NCBI GenBank assembly: GCA_030584025.1 | Contig: CP129487.1 | Span: 3,243,001 to 3,307,000, forward strand | Reading direction: 5' to 3' | DNA from: Cyclobacteriaceae bacterium | GTDB taxonomy: Bacteria; Bacteroidota; Bacteroidia; Cytophagales; Cyclobacteriaceae | Length of the DNA stretch: 64,000 bases | Shown here: positions 50,887 to 60,491 of the stretch, one piece after another | How positions within the stretch are numbered: the stretch's first letter is position 1 | How the letters are laid out: every line of letters begins with the position of its first letter | Translations under genes and position numbers: made by a program | The notes under the pieces: generated by a model | Told to the model about the DNA's origin: nothing | Database searches by the model: none | Seen by the model: the letters and a program-made list of their open reading frames with translations, nothing else

Positions 50887-52620
50887 ATGCCAGTTAATCG
50901 CAATGCCCTGATACGCTATCGAACCATTGATAATTGCCTCAGAAACAGGCAACGTAGGTGGACTTTAGAGGACCTGATAGAGGCTTGCTCAGAGGCACTT
51001 TATGAATATGAAGGAATTGACAAAGGTGTGAGCAGACGATCCATTCAAATGGATATTCAGATGATGCGGAGCGATAAACTCGGCTACAATGCACCAATCA
51101 TTGTGTTGGAAAAGAAGTACTACACGTACGAAGATCCGGAATACTCAATTACCAACATCCCACTTACTGATCAGGATTTGGGCAAACTCACAGAAGTCGT
51201 TGAAATTCTTCGACAATTCAAGGGTTTTAGTCATTTCCAGGAGTTGAGTGGAATGGTGCAGCGGTTAGAGAACAAAATCTACTCAGCACGAACAAAGCAA
51301 GAACCGATTATCGATTTTGAAAAAAATGAAAATTTAAAAGGCCTTGAGCATATTGATACACTTTATCAGGCCATTATTAATAAAACTGCAGTTGAGTTCA
51401 CCTACCAATCATTTAAAGCACGTAGTGCCAATGATTTCACATTTCATCCTTACTACCTGAAAGAATATCGGAACAGGTGGTTTGTATTGGGTGTAAAAAA
51501 GAAAGATGCCCCAATTATGACACTTGCACTCGATCGGATTATTGAAATCCGGCCATCAAATTCAAAGTATCTACAACCAAACGGCTTCAATCTGGGGCTA
51601 TACTTTAAAGATGTTATAGGGGTAACCGTAAATGAGAATAGTCCTTCTGAGGAAGTAATTTTGTTTGCAGATAATGAAACTGCTCCGTACATTCTTACAA
51701 AACCACTTCATCATAGTCAAAAGGTGGTAGAGACTTCACATCATGGAATACTTTTTTCAATACGTGTGCAGTTAAATTTTGAATTAGAGCGGGAGATACT
51801 TGGATTTGGGGATCGAATAAAGGTAGTAGCCCCGGAGCGACTTAAGAGAAGAATCAAGGAGCAATTTGAAAACGCTCTTGATCACTATCAATATGAACTT
51901 AGTAACTCTTCTCTTCAAAATATCCTGAAAAAAGTTGAGCATAAAGGATTCGCCATTCTCAATCATGTCTTTGGAAAGAAGGAAGTGAATCTTATAAAGG
52001 GAACAATACACAATTATCTAAAGGAAAATTCCTACGCTGAACCTCACGGAATCCGCAATGTATTTATAAAAATACCTGCGCTATCAAAAGTTATCTTCAA
52101 TACTAATCTGCAAATGATTCTAAGTAGAATTAGCAAAAGTTTCTTTCTCACAAAGGCCATCTATTTTGATAAGTCTCCGGAAGCAAACTGGTATGTAACA
52201 TGGCATCAAGACACAACGATTAACGTGAAGGAGAGGATAGAGACGGAAGGTTTTACATGTTGGACAAAAAAGTCCATTGGATACAGTGTCTGTCCGCCTG
52301 AGGAGGTACTGCAGCAAACTGTAACGTTTCGTATCCATTTGGATGATACAAACGAACAGAATGGAGCATTAAAAGTTGTACCCGGATCTCACAACAAGAA
52401 ATTGAGTCCGAGTGAAATTCAATTGATCACACAGAACAGTATACCCTTCGTGTGCGATGTCGGTATATGTGGAATACACATTATGAAACCACTCCTATTA
52501 CATGCCTCATCAAAAGCAACCAAGCAAAAGCATAGACGAGTAATACACCTTGAATTTAATACACTGGAACTACCAAATGGATTAAAATGGGCTGAGAAAA
52601 TTGATTTTCTTCAACACTAA
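50887..52620 (+). CDS. WYL-domain regulator fused to PhyH-type dioxygenase
   Basis: A 577-residue protein from the ATG at 50887 (a TTG five codons upstream is less likely). Residues about 1-90 are an HTH region (S-R-R-S-I-Q-M-D-I-Q-M-M), about 150-335 a WYL domain (F-H-P-Y-Y-L-K-E-Y-R-N-R-W-F-V-L-G). Where such regulators normally end, a phytanoyl-CoA-dioxygenase-like domain follows (about 345-560): iron motif H-Q-D at His440/Asp442, G-A-L-K-V-V-P-G-S-H, second His539 in L-L-H-A-S-S and a likely 2-oxoglutarate Arg near 550. It is divergent from the RNA-repair operon and probably its regulator. The reaction is unknown. Confidence 0.88.
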   Translation: MPVNRNALIRYRTIDNCLRNRQRRWTLEDLIEACSEALYEYEGIDKGVSRRSIQMDIQMMRSDKLGYNAPIIVLEKKYYTYEDPEYSITNIPLTDQDLGKLTEVVEILRQFKGFSHFQELSGMVQRLENKIYSARTKQEPIIDFEKNENLKGLEHIDTLYQAIINKTAVEFTYQSFKARSANDFTFHPYYLKEYRNRWFVLGVKKKDAPIMTLALDRIIEIRPSNSKYLQPNGFNLGLYFKDVIGVTVNENSPSEEVILFADNETAPYILTKPLHHSQKVVETSHHGILFSIRVQLNFELEREILGFGDRIKVVAPERLKRRIKEQFENALDHYQYELSNSSLQNILKKVEHKGFAILNHVFGKKEVNLIKGTIHNYLKENSYAEPHGIRNVFIKIPALSKVIFNTNLQMILSRISKSFFLTKAIYFDKSPEANWYVTWHQDTTINVKERIETEGFTCWTKKSIGYSVCPPEEVLQQTVTFRIHLDDTNEQNGALKVVPGSHNKKLSPSEIQLITQNSIPFVCDVGICGIHIMKPLLLHASSKATKQKHRRVIHLEFNTLELPNGLKWAEKIDFLQH

Positions 52621-52753
52621 TTACTCCTCCACCATCATCAATTTTTGCTGCATTGGTTCTCTGAAACCAAAAGCACACAAGAAAACAGTAATAACCACCA
52701 TACTCCTATGTTCCACTTATGTAATGAACCATAATTGGATCTCTGCCAAACAC

Positions 52754-52761
52754 TATCTTTG
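52754..52761 (+). promoter_or_regulatory. Candidate -7 element for the hydroxyacid dehydrogenase
   Basis: TATCTTTG (TAnnTTTG) 16 bases before the ATG at 52778. No TTTG at the expected -33 distance. Confidence 0.45.
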
Positions 52762-52777
52762 AACAGAATCTCCTCTC

Positions 52778-53773
52778 ATGTCCACTAAAAAAGTTTTGAT
52801 TACACGCACAATACCCGACATCGCCAAAACGATGCTGACCAATGCCGGCCTGGAAGTAATGGAATGGCAAGGCGATGGCCCTATGACGCAGCAAGAATTA
52901 ATAACACAGGCCAAACAGGTAAGTGCATTGCTCTCATTGGGTGTCGACAAACTTGATAAATACTTCTTCAGCCAGTGCCCCCATCTCGACATCATCGGTC
53001 AGTTTGCTGTTGGGTACGATAATATTGACGTTGAAGCTGCCTCCCTGGCTGGAATTCCGGTAAGCAATACACCCGATGTACTGAGTGAGGCCACGGCTGA
53101 TGTAGCCTTTGGCTTGATGATCGCTGTTTCAAGAAAAATGTTTTTCAATCACAAAGCCATCATCCGTGGCGAGTGGAAACAATTTGAGCCTTTGAAAAAT
53201 CTGGGCTTTCAACTAAGCGGAAAAACATTGGGCATTTTCGGCATGGGTCGGATTGGCATGGTGATGGCCAAGCGTTGCAAGGGTGCATTCGACATGAACA
53301 TCATCTATCACAATCGCTCGCGCAATCACGAGGCTGAGAAGCTTCTTGGTGCGAAATATGTAAGCTTTGAAGAATTGATCCGTGAAAGCGATGTACTTTC
53401 CGTGCACAGTATTTTGAGTGAAGAAACGCGGGGTTTGTTCAACCGGAAAGTGTTCAGTAAGATGAAACCTTCATCGATATTCATCAACACGTCACGTGGG
53501 GGTGTGCACAACGAAGCCGATTTGATTGAAGCATTAAATAAAGGGGCGATCTGGGGAGCAGGATTGGATGTTACCAACCCCGAACCGATGAAACCCAACA
53601 ATCCACTGCTTGAAATGCCAAATGTTGCTGTTCTTCCACACATTGGTTCCGCCACTATTGAAGCACGTAACGGAATGGCGCGGATTGCAGCCGAAAACAT
53701 TATTTCATTTTACCAGCGCAAAGAAGTACCGAATTGTATTAACCCACAGGTACTGGAAAGTGGAAAATCATAA
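52778..53773 (+). CDS. D-isomer 2-hydroxyacid dehydrogenase (glyoxylate/glycerate type)
   Basis: NAD(P)H-dependent reductase of 331 residues. The Rossmann motif G-I-F-G-M-G-R-I-G lies near 149-157, the catalytic Arg in N-T-S-R-G-G near 239, Glu in D-V-T-N-P-E-P near 269, and His in L-P-H-I-G-S-A near 288. These match the glyoxylate/hydroxypyruvate reductase branch. Adjacent genes give no pathway context. Its last six bases overlap the end of the convergent YicC-family gene. Confidence 0.92.
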   Translation: MSTKKVLITRTIPDIAKTMLTNAGLEVMEWQGDGPMTQQELITQAKQVSALLSLGVDKLDKYFFSQCPHLDIIGQFAVGYDNIDVEAASLAGIPVSNTPDVLSEATADVAFGLMIAVSRKMFFNHKAIIRGEWKQFEPLKNLGFQLSGKTLGIFGMGRIGMVMAKRCKGAFDMNIIYHNRSRNHEAEKLLGAKYVSFEELIRESDVLSVHSILSEETRGLFNRKVFSKMKPSSIFINTSRGGVHNEADLIEALNKGAIWGAGLDVTNPEPMKPNNPLLEMPNVAVLPHIGSATIEARNGMARIAAENIISFYQRKEVPNCINPQVLESGKS

Positions 53774-54646
53774 CACATTCCCCAACTGCTCCTTAATCTT
53801 CTCCAGTTCTTCTTTCATGGCTACCACATGCTTTTGCATGGCGGCATCATTTGCTTTGGAGCCTATCGTATTAATTTCCCGTCCAATTTCCTGCGCAATA
53901 AAACCCAACTTCTTTCCATTAGATTGTGACTCTTTCAAAGCTTGAAGAAAATAATCCAGATGCGTTTGCAGGCGCACACGCTCTTCATGAATATCAAGCT
54001 TTTCGATGTAATAGATAATTTCCTGCTCCAATCGATTCACATCATAACCCTGTTCACCAAAAAAGGAAACCACATTACCTTTTAGCTTCTGCCGAACTTT
54101 GTCTACGCGCGCAGCATCCAGTTCATTCACATGCTTAAGCGATGACGCAATGGATTCACAATATTCCTTAAGTTTTTGCTCCAGCACTTTTCCCTCGTCT
54201 TTGCGAAAACCATCGCATTGAGTCAAGGCATCAACAATTGCCTTTCGGATTTGCACCCATTCTTCTTCGCTTTCTTCTTCACTTAACTTATTCTGAATAA
54301 CATCCGGAGAATTCAATGCCAACTCAAACAACTGATCATATGGCGCCACTACCTTATCGGCTAATTTTTTTAACCCATTATAGTACGCAGTGAACAAAAC
54401 CTCATTGTAGGTTTGCTTTACTTCAGCTTCGTTGTAACGTTCTACTTCAACGGTTAACGTAACTTTTCCACGCTCCAACTTCTCGCTTACCAGGTTGCGA
54501 AGTTCAAGCTCCTTATCTGAAAATGTTTTTGGAAGGCGCAAACCCAAATCCAGAAACTTTGAATTCAGGCTCTTTACTTCTACGCTGATCTTTAGCGTAC
54601 TGTTATCAGTAGTTACCTGGCCAAAGCCAGTCATGGATTTTATCAT
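53768..54646 (-). CDS. YicC-family protein
   Basis: A 292-residue protein of the YicC/YloC family: it opens M-I-K-S-M-T-G-F-G and has the core V-E-V-K-S-L-N-S-K-F-L-D and the C-terminal K-L-G-F-I-A-Q-E-I-G-R-E-I-N-T-I-G-S-K-A segment that define the group. Members are now regarded as RNA endonucleases or RNase adaptors; E. coli YicC has been linked to degradation of a small RNA. It lies next to the RNA-repair island but on a different transcript and is a widespread housekeeping gene, so the closeness may be chance. Confidence 0.95.
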   Translation of the reverse strand: MIKSMTGFGQVTTDNSTLKISVEVKSLNSKFLDLGLRLPKTFSDKELELRNLVSEKLERGKVTLTVEVERYNEAEVKQTYNEVLFTAYYNGLKKLADKVVAPYDQLFELALNSPDVIQNKLSEEESEEEWVQIRKAIVDALTQCDGFRKDEGKVLEQKLKEYCESIASSLKHVNELDAARVDKVRQKLKGNVVSFFGEQGYDVNRLEQEIIYYIEKLDIHEERVRLQTHLDYFLQALKESQSNGKKLGFIAQEIGREINTIGSKANDAAMQKHVVAMKEELEKIKEQLGNVL

Positions 54647-54720
54647 AATAGAATACGAAGTTTGCAGTCAGCAAAGGTAAGGGAATCTGCAAACGAATGG
54701 AGAATGAATGTTAAAAAGAA

Positions 54721-57700
54721 TCAGAAATCAAACCCTAACGTAAACAGGAATTGTGGTCTGCCTACTTCAAAATTCTGAACCGGCCAGGCCAGATCGAACT
54801 TCATGTAATAGCCGAAAATTACTGTCCGCATGCCCGCACCGTAACTATACAACCACGGGTTTAAAAAATTCTTGATGTCAATTTCGAATGGACCATTTTT
54901 TATTCGGTCAATCCGAACACTGGTACCCGAAGTAAATGGTGATGGGCCCGACCAGCTGGTACCAATATCATAAAAGGCAATCAGCTGCATATTGCGAAAG
55001 AAGTTTGAAGAGATTGGGGTGTTGCTTAACGCTTTGGCAACCGGAACCCGGAACTCCGCATTCATCAACATCACATTTTGACCAAACAAAGTTGCGTATT
55101 GAAACCCGCGAAGGTTAGTAGCGAACTCAACAAAAAGAATATCTTCATTCTGTGCACGTGTTCCCAAAATATTTTCATTCCCCTCACTATCACGTCCGCG
55201 ATAGGATATCTCATTAAATGCCCAGTTATCCATTCCGCCCAACAAATATTGTTTTGGTGAACGTCCGAAAAATGAACCACCAAATCCGCGAACAGCCAAA
55301 ACAATGCCCCTGTAAATTTTTTGATAGTGACGGATGTCCAGCGTAACCTGGCTGAAACTATTATTCGGATCATTAATGCCCTGATAGTGATTGAAGCGAA
55401 GCTTGCCACGCGTACCCTCAATCATATTCAATCCGGTTGTTATCGAGTTGTCATAAACCAATTCAGAACGGAGACCGGCATAGTAATGACTTATCGGAAC
55501 CTCTGAAGGCGGATCAATTGGAAATGACGCTACGCCCTGATCAACCGAGCGGGTTAACGCACCGAATATGTTCGCTGAAAACCGTAAGCGGTCTGTAATG
55601 GGTACGGCTGCTCCTACTTCTACTTTGTTAAGCGAGTAATGATAGATTTTTCCATCGCTGTATGGCTCCCAGCGTATGGCCTTCCGGTCAAAGCGGGCAC
55701 TGAAGTCGATGAATTTTGGCAAATATTGAAACTCCGCATACGCATCGGCATTGCGCAAATCAATGGATGACATGATGCCCCCGTAAAAGCGGTAGTTCTC
55801 CAGCATGTCATTCATTTGTGCTTCCAGTAAAAATCCAGCGCCTCGCAGCGGGTCAATCACAAAAGAGGTAACCAGGTTATCAGCACTGAATTTCGACTCA
55901 TACGGGAATGGCCCAAGTATCCGGCTCTTCTCACGTGCTTTCATGTAACGGTTCAGAAAAGTCTCGCTTGGTTGATTCTGCTTTACCGCTTCGTCTTCAA
56001 AAACATAATTATCGGTATTAACTACCGTTTGCTTTTTGGTTTCAACACTATCCTTTTTTACCTCCTGTTTTACAGAATCAGATATCACAACCGTATCTGC
56101 AGGCAACGGAATTGAATCTTGCTTTACTTGCGTTGTATCCTTACCAGGCTGTGCTTCTTTCAGGCGCGAATTGATTAAATCCTTAATGCTCATTTTCTTT
56201 TCTTCCTCCTGCTTTCTGCGTTCCTGCAGTACTTTTACCTGCTGCATTTCGCGTCTGCGTGTGGCCGGGGTAAATACACTGCGGTTCAGGTTATAACTCC
56301 TGCTCAGGTAAATATCATCGCGCATACCATTGCGCAGGGTTAACGCAAGCGTAGTACGATCATAGCTAAAATCATATTCACGAATGCTGGAAGAAAAATT
56401 AGAGACTTGCGTATAAATACCTGTTGAACGATCATACTTAAACAGGTTGATTATTCCGCGCTGGTCGCTGAGATAATAAAAAACATTATCATTAATAGCC
56501 TGCGGAGCGTAGTCCTTACTCAAGGTATTGGTAATACGCGCCAGCACATTGGTGGTTGTGTCCAGATCGTAAACAAAGAGATTATAGTTATTGGTAAGAT
56601 CTCCCAATGATTTTCGTTCGCCTACGGTAACCGAATCCGTAACGCGGTTTGAACTGAACACGATTCGGTTTGTACCCGGAATAAAAGTGGGATCAAGATC
56701 ATCAAATGAATCGTTCGTTAGCCTGCGAACCCGGTCTCTGCGTGTGCTCAACAAGAACAGATCACTCTGACCTTCAAAATCGCCACTCAGTACAACCAAT
56801 CTTCCGTTTCCGGAGAAGGTAAAGCTTCTTACATTACTGAATCTATCGAGTTCTCGTGGAAGTTTCGTTTTTGTATTCAGGTCGTACAACCAGAATGTAT
56901 ATTGACCTTGCTTCACGCCCACTACACCCAAAGTATTTGCATCAGACCAACTGATGATGGGCAACCTGTAATCAACACGTTGCTCAATAACCCGCGTACC
57001 CCCTGAAAGAACCACAATTTCCTTTTTGGTTCCAATCTCTCTTACCTTAACCACGTAACGACCACGATCATTTTCGGCATAAGCCAGGTAGCGTCCATCC
57101 GGACTAAGTTTTACCGTGGTGAACTCGGTGGTAATGTTATGGCCTTGCGAAAATTTTATGGAGTCGGCTGGCTGGATGTAACTCTGACCAACCGTTTCGC
57201 TCATTTGGCTATAAAAAGAATACCATTCGTTGATCAGCTGATTATAGCTAACACCCAATGTGATGAGCAGACTTTTTTCTTCATTACGGGTTACTCGTGT
57301 ATAGTTTAGAATATTAGATAGGCTGCTCTTTCCATATCGCTCAACAATAAAATTCCAAACCGATTGTCCCACCAATGCTGCTTCTTCATCGCTAAAGCGG
57401 TTAATTCTTTTTGTATTCTTCTTTTTTATCACATGCCGGATGTAGTCGTCCATCTCGGCTGTCCAGCCGTGCGCTACATAACGTGCAGCACCACTCACGA
57501 ACCATTCAGGCAGGTTCATCAGCAAGGCACTTTGAAAAATATCCTTCAGGTTGCCGCCATACATCATCTCATTGAGCATGAGATCCGAAATTTTAAACAA
57601 CAGCTCATCCTTCAGCTCTTGCGCTGTGCCAATGTGGGCTACCTCAACATATGGCTTAACAAAGTCAGTTTCTCCGCCTATGTTGTAGTAGGTTTTATTC

Positions 57701-58026
57701 AAACCAACATTGCTTTGTCGCAAATCGGTAAGCGAATTGTATAGAAATATTTTGGTTTTAAAATAGGGAGGATAACCAATAAGGTCAGTTATCCGATCGA
57801 ACTCCAGTTCAAGGTATTGCAGGGCATCGTTGGCTATAGCCCTGCGGCCATCATAATAGTAAACGTCAAAGTTTTCGCCACTCAGGTACTGCCAATCGAA
57901 CGAACGGAACTGCTGGCGGTTTTTACCAAATACCTCACGGGCCTGTTGTGCCATACCGGCCATTGCGGCACCAAAAACAAACAGGAAAAGGATAGCTGAT
58001 CTTCTCACAATACGCACAAATTCCAT
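54721..58026 (-). CDS. Large beta-propeller plus outer-membrane-barrel protein
   Basis: An 1101-residue exported protein. Signal peptide to about residue 26 (G-M-A-Q). Residues about 30-270 look like an inactive peptidase-MA-type region, about 290-590 a TolB-like propeller (S-P-D-G-R-Y-L-A-Y-A and similar blades), about 600-700 a charged, Lys/Glu/Thr-rich linker, and about 720-1101 a BamA/surface-antigen-like barrel with R-G-R-D and a closing F-L-F-T-L-G-F-D-F. It shares an operon with the FAD oxidoreductase, whose stop is six bases upstream. Role unknown; the shape suggests an outer-membrane assembly or export function. Confidence 0.8.
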   Translation of the reverse strand: MEFVRIVRRSAILFLFVFGAAMAGMAQQAREVFGKNRQQFRSFDWQYLSGENFDVYYYDGRRAIANDALQYLELEFDRITDLIGYPPYFKTKIFLYNSLTDLRQSNVGLNKTYYNIGGETDFVKPYVEVAHIGTAQELKDELLFKISDLMLNEMMYGGNLKDIFQSALLMNLPEWFVSGAARYVAHGWTAEMDDYIRHVIKKKNTKRINRFSDEEAALVGQSVWNFIVERYGKSSLSNILNYTRVTRNEEKSLLITLGVSYNQLINEWYSFYSQMSETVGQSYIQPADSIKFSQGHNITTEFTTVKLSPDGRYLAYAENDRGRYVVKVREIGTKKEIVVLSGGTRVIEQRVDYRLPIISWSDANTLGVVGVKQGQYTFWLYDLNTKTKLPRELDRFSNVRSFTFSGNGRLVVLSGDFEGQSDLFLLSTRRDRVRRLTNDSFDDLDPTFIPGTNRIVFSSNRVTDSVTVGERKSLGDLTNNYNLFVYDLDTTTNVLARITNTLSKDYAPQAINDNVFYYLSDQRGIINLFKYDRSTGIYTQVSNFSSSIREYDFSYDRTTLALTLRNGMRDDIYLSRSYNLNRSVFTPATRRREMQQVKVLQERRKQEEEKKMSIKDLINSRLKEAQPGKDTTQVKQDSIPLPADTVVISDSVKQEVKKDSVETKKQTVVNTDNYVFEDEAVKQNQPSETFLNRYMKAREKSRILGPFPYESKFSADNLVTSFVIDPLRGAGFLLEAQMNDMLENYRFYGGIMSSIDLRNADAYAEFQYLPKFIDFSARFDRKAIRWEPYSDGKIYHYSLNKVEVGAAVPITDRLRFSANIFGALTRSVDQGVASFPIDPPSEVPISHYYAGLRSELVYDNSITTGLNMIEGTRGKLRFNHYQGINDPNNSFSQVTLDIRHYQKIYRGIVLAVRGFGGSFFGRSPKQYLLGGMDNWAFNEISYRGRDSEGNENILGTRAQNEDILFVEFATNLRGFQYATLFGQNVMLMNAEFRVPVAKALSNTPISSNFFRNMQLIAFYDIGTSWSGPSPFTSGTSVRIDRIKNGPFEIDIKNFLNPWLYSYGAGMRTVIFGYYMKFDLAWPVQNFEVGRPQFLFTLGFDF

Positions 58027-58032
58027 CTTAGC

Positions 58033-59097
58033 TTAAGCAGATTTCGAATATAACGATTTATAACGATTCAGGGACACCGATTGGTCTATTGGGGCGCCAT
58101 TTTCCAGCCAGTTCACCAAAACATCCGAAAAATACGGTGCCAGACTCACACCTTTAGTGCCTAAACCATTAAAAACTACCAATTGTTCATATTCCGGGTG
58201 AGGCCCTAATATTGGCCTGCGATCGGGTGTTGTGGGTCGAAAACCCCATTCCTGACCGGTAATTTGATAGGAAAAATTGACTAATTCATCCAATCCCCTT
58301 TTTAACTCCGCTAATCCAGCTTCGGTAATTGCCGGTAACTGATCCTCTTTATTGTAAGTGGCTCCCACTTTCCAGATATCCGGCACAACATAAACACCCC
58401 GGTTCAAAATTACTTCAGGCTTTGGTTGAGGTTCAATAGTAAGTGTTTCACCTTTTAGTGGCCGTATGGGAAGCCAGGAAAAATACCGGGATGTTTGAAT
58501 ATTTACCCCTGAACAAAAAATAATTTTGGATGCCCGCCACTCCCGATAGCGAATGCCTGTGTCTGTAAAGTCCAGTTCATCATCAATAAAAGGCTCAGAC
58601 AAAACACGTAAATTGGAATCAACAAAATCACGAACAGCTTTTAAGAAAATGGTTGTGTTCAGGTACCCACATTGATTCAAAAGCAAACCACCAAAATCAT
58701 TCTTAACAAATTGCTCAAAGATCGGCCGGATTGTAACTTCTTTCAGATAAGAGATGTAGCTTTCATTTGTGCTTCTGGCCATCCATTCATTCTGCTCTTC
58801 CACTGAAATAAAAGGTCGGTACAGGGTCATCGGAAAAAAGAATCGGGCCTGGAGCAATGTTTCAGCTTGCCTGTAAAATTGATGCAAGTATGGGAACAGC
58901 GTGTCAGCCATCCATGTCTTGCCCATTTGTCGCCCCGTGATGGGGTTGAATAAACCAGCAGCTACAACACTGGCAGCATGCGCATGTGGCTCGTCAATAA
59001 GCAGTATTCTTTTTTGGCGGAGTAAGAATTGGAGCACCAGGCAAGACCCGGCAACACCCTGCCCTACAATAATATAATCAACATTTTTGGTGGCCAT
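58033..59097 (-). CDS. FAD-dependent amine/D-amino-acid oxidase-type protein
   Basis: A 354-residue DAO-family flavoenzyme. The FAD motif reads V-G-Q-G-V-A-G-S near 12-19; the mid region has A-A-G-L-F-N-P-I-T-G-R; and the C-terminus has W-G-F-R-P-T-T-P-D-R-R-P-I-L-G with F-N-G-L-G-T-K-G-V, the usual flavin-closing motif. Similar proteins oxidise glycine, sarcosine or modified nucleoside side chains (the MnmC C-terminal domain resembles this). No methyltransferase half is fused here. The substrate cannot be named. Divergent from the MBL-hydrolase gene. Confidence 0.85.
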   Translation of the reverse strand: MATKNVDYIIVGQGVAGSCLVLQFLLRQKRILLIDEPHAHAASVVAAGLFNPITGRQMGKTWMADTLFPYLHQFYRQAETLLQARFFFPMTLYRPFISVEEQNEWMARSTNESYISYLKEVTIRPIFEQFVKNDFGGLLLNQCGYLNTTIFLKAVRDFVDSNLRVLSEPFIDDELDFTDTGIRYREWRASKIIFCSGVNIQTSRYFSWLPIRPLKGETLTIEPQPKPEVILNRGVYVVPDIWKVGATYNKEDQLPAITEAGLAELKRGLDELVNFSYQITGQEWGFRPTTPDRRPILGPHPEYEQLVVFNGLGTKGVSLAPYFSDVLVNWLENGAPIDQSVSLNRYKSLYSKSA

Positions 59098-59168
59098 CCA
59101 GGTAATTAAGGTGTGTAAATAACCAACCTAACAATTTCAGGCTTAATTTTGAGATCAAATGTCTGGCA

Positions 59169-59819
59169 ATGTTGCAAATAAAACATTTTGAATTCAACCC
59201 CTTTCAGGAAAACACCTACGTGCTTTACGATGAAACACGTGCTTGTGTCATTATTGATCCGGGTTGCTCCAATAAGCAAGAAGAAGATCAACTGAAAAAA
59301 TTCATTGCCGACAACAACCTTTCCGTAACGCAGTTGGTAAACACCCACTGCCACATCGATCATGTTTTAGGCAACGCATTCGTAAAACGAACTTTTGGGG
59401 TTAAGCTGTTCATTCATAAAATTGAAGAACCGTTACTACGGGCAGTAAAAACCTACGCTCCCAACTATGGCTTCTTTGGATACCAGGATACAGAACCAGA
59501 TGGATTCATTAGCGAAGACGATGTGCTGCAGGTTGGGAATGAAACGCTGAAAATTTTGTTTGTGCCCGGTCATAGTCCGGGGCATGTTGCATTTTATCAC
59601 GAGCAATCTCAATCGCTTATTGGTGGCGATGTGTTGTTTTACAACAGCATAGGTCGCACGGATTTACCCGGAGGTGACTACGATACGCTTATTAACAGCA
59701 TCCATCAAAAAATTTTCACATTGCCTGATGAGGTTACTGTATATTGCGGCCACGGCCCGGTTACCAAAATAGGATATGAAAAAAGAACCAATCCATTTTG
59801 CGCCATCATTCAAGCCTGA
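59169..59819 (+). CDS. MBL-fold hydrolase (glyoxalase-II-like)
   Basis: A 216-residue metallo-beta-lactamase-fold protein. The zinc motif T-H-C-H-I-D-H lies near 58-64, with P-G-H-S-P-G-H-V near 137-144, G-G-D-V-L-F near 156-161 and the final Y-C-G-H-G-P near 197-202. This is the thioesterase/glyoxalase-II-like branch found in most Bacteroidota. It is the first gene of a tight run leading to pssA (3 bases) and porU. The link with secretion may only be positional. Confidence 0.92.
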   Translation: MLQIKHFEFNPFQENTYVLYDETRACVIIDPGCSNKQEEDQLKKFIADNNLSVTQLVNTHCHIDHVLGNAFVKRTFGVKLFIHKIEEPLLRAVKTYAPNYGFFGYQDTEPDGFISEDDVLQVGNETLKILFVPGHSPGHVAFYHEQSQSLIGGDVLFYNSIGRTDLPGGDYDTLINSIHQKIFTLPDEVTVYCGHGPVTKIGYEKRTNPFCAIIQA

Positions 59820-59822
59820 TTC

Positions 59823-60491
59823 ATGCGACACCTTCCTAACCTGTTAACTTGTTTCAATTTACTTTGCGGATGCCTCGGCATTGTTGCGGTGTTGGAGAAC
59901 CGAAACATTGAAGCTGCATATTTTGTGTGGGCTGCTTGCGTATTTGATTTTTTTGATGGCTTTGCTGCTCGTGCACTCAAGGTAAGCTCACCTATTGGAA
60001 AAGAATTAGACTCACTTGCTGATGTGGTGAGCTTTGGCTTATTACCTGCTGTGGTGATGTACAAATTATGGCCCACCGGCTCAGGTGAATACCTGCCGTA
60101 CCTGTCATTTTCAATTGCCATTTTTTCTGCCTTGCGCCTGGCAATCTTTAATGTAGATGAAACGCAACGCGATTCTTTCAGAGGGTTACCGACCCCTGCA
60201 AACGCCTTGTTGATTACTGCGTTGCCCCTGCAACAGGCTGTTATTATGGATTGGATTATTCAACCCTGGGCTTTGATAACCATAACTGTGGTTTCGTCAT
60301 TTTTACTGGTTTCTCCATTGGAATTATTTGCGTTGAAATTCAAAAATTTTACATGGCAGTCGAACAAAATCAGGTTTACCTTCCTTATACTTTCTGTATT
60401 AGTGTTGGCATTCGGGCAGGCAGCCGCCATACCGCTTGTTATACTTTTATATATCGCATTGTCGTTAGGAGTACAGATTCTGTCAAAATAA
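59823..60491 (+). CDS. pssA: CDP-diacylglycerol-serine O-phosphatidyltransferase
   Basis: Makes phosphatidylserine from CDP-diacylglycerol and serine in the inner membrane, 222 residues with about seven or eight helices. The CDP-alcohol phosphotransferase motif appears as D-F-F-D-G-F-A-A-R-A-L followed by G-K-E-L-D-S-L-A-D-V-V-S-F-G, with all its aspartates. It abuts porU directly: its stop codon is followed at once by the porU start, so the two are translated from the same message. Confidence 0.95.
   Translation: MRHLPNLLTCFNLLCGCLGIVAVLENRNIEAAYFVWAACVFDFFDGFAARALKVSSPIGKELDSLADVVSFGLLPAVVMYKLWPTGSGEYLPYLSFSIAIFSALRLAIFNVDETQRDSFRGLPTPANALLITALPLQQAVIMDWIIQPWALITITVVSSFLLVSPLELFALKFKNFTWQSNKIRFTFLILSVLVLAFGQAAAIPLVILLYIALSLGVQILSK

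Noticed and set aside
50547..50897. Open frame of 116 codons on the plus strand over the tRNA-like region
   Set aside because: It runs antisense through the tRNA-Tyr-like gene and hairpins and has no protein-like composition or known motif.
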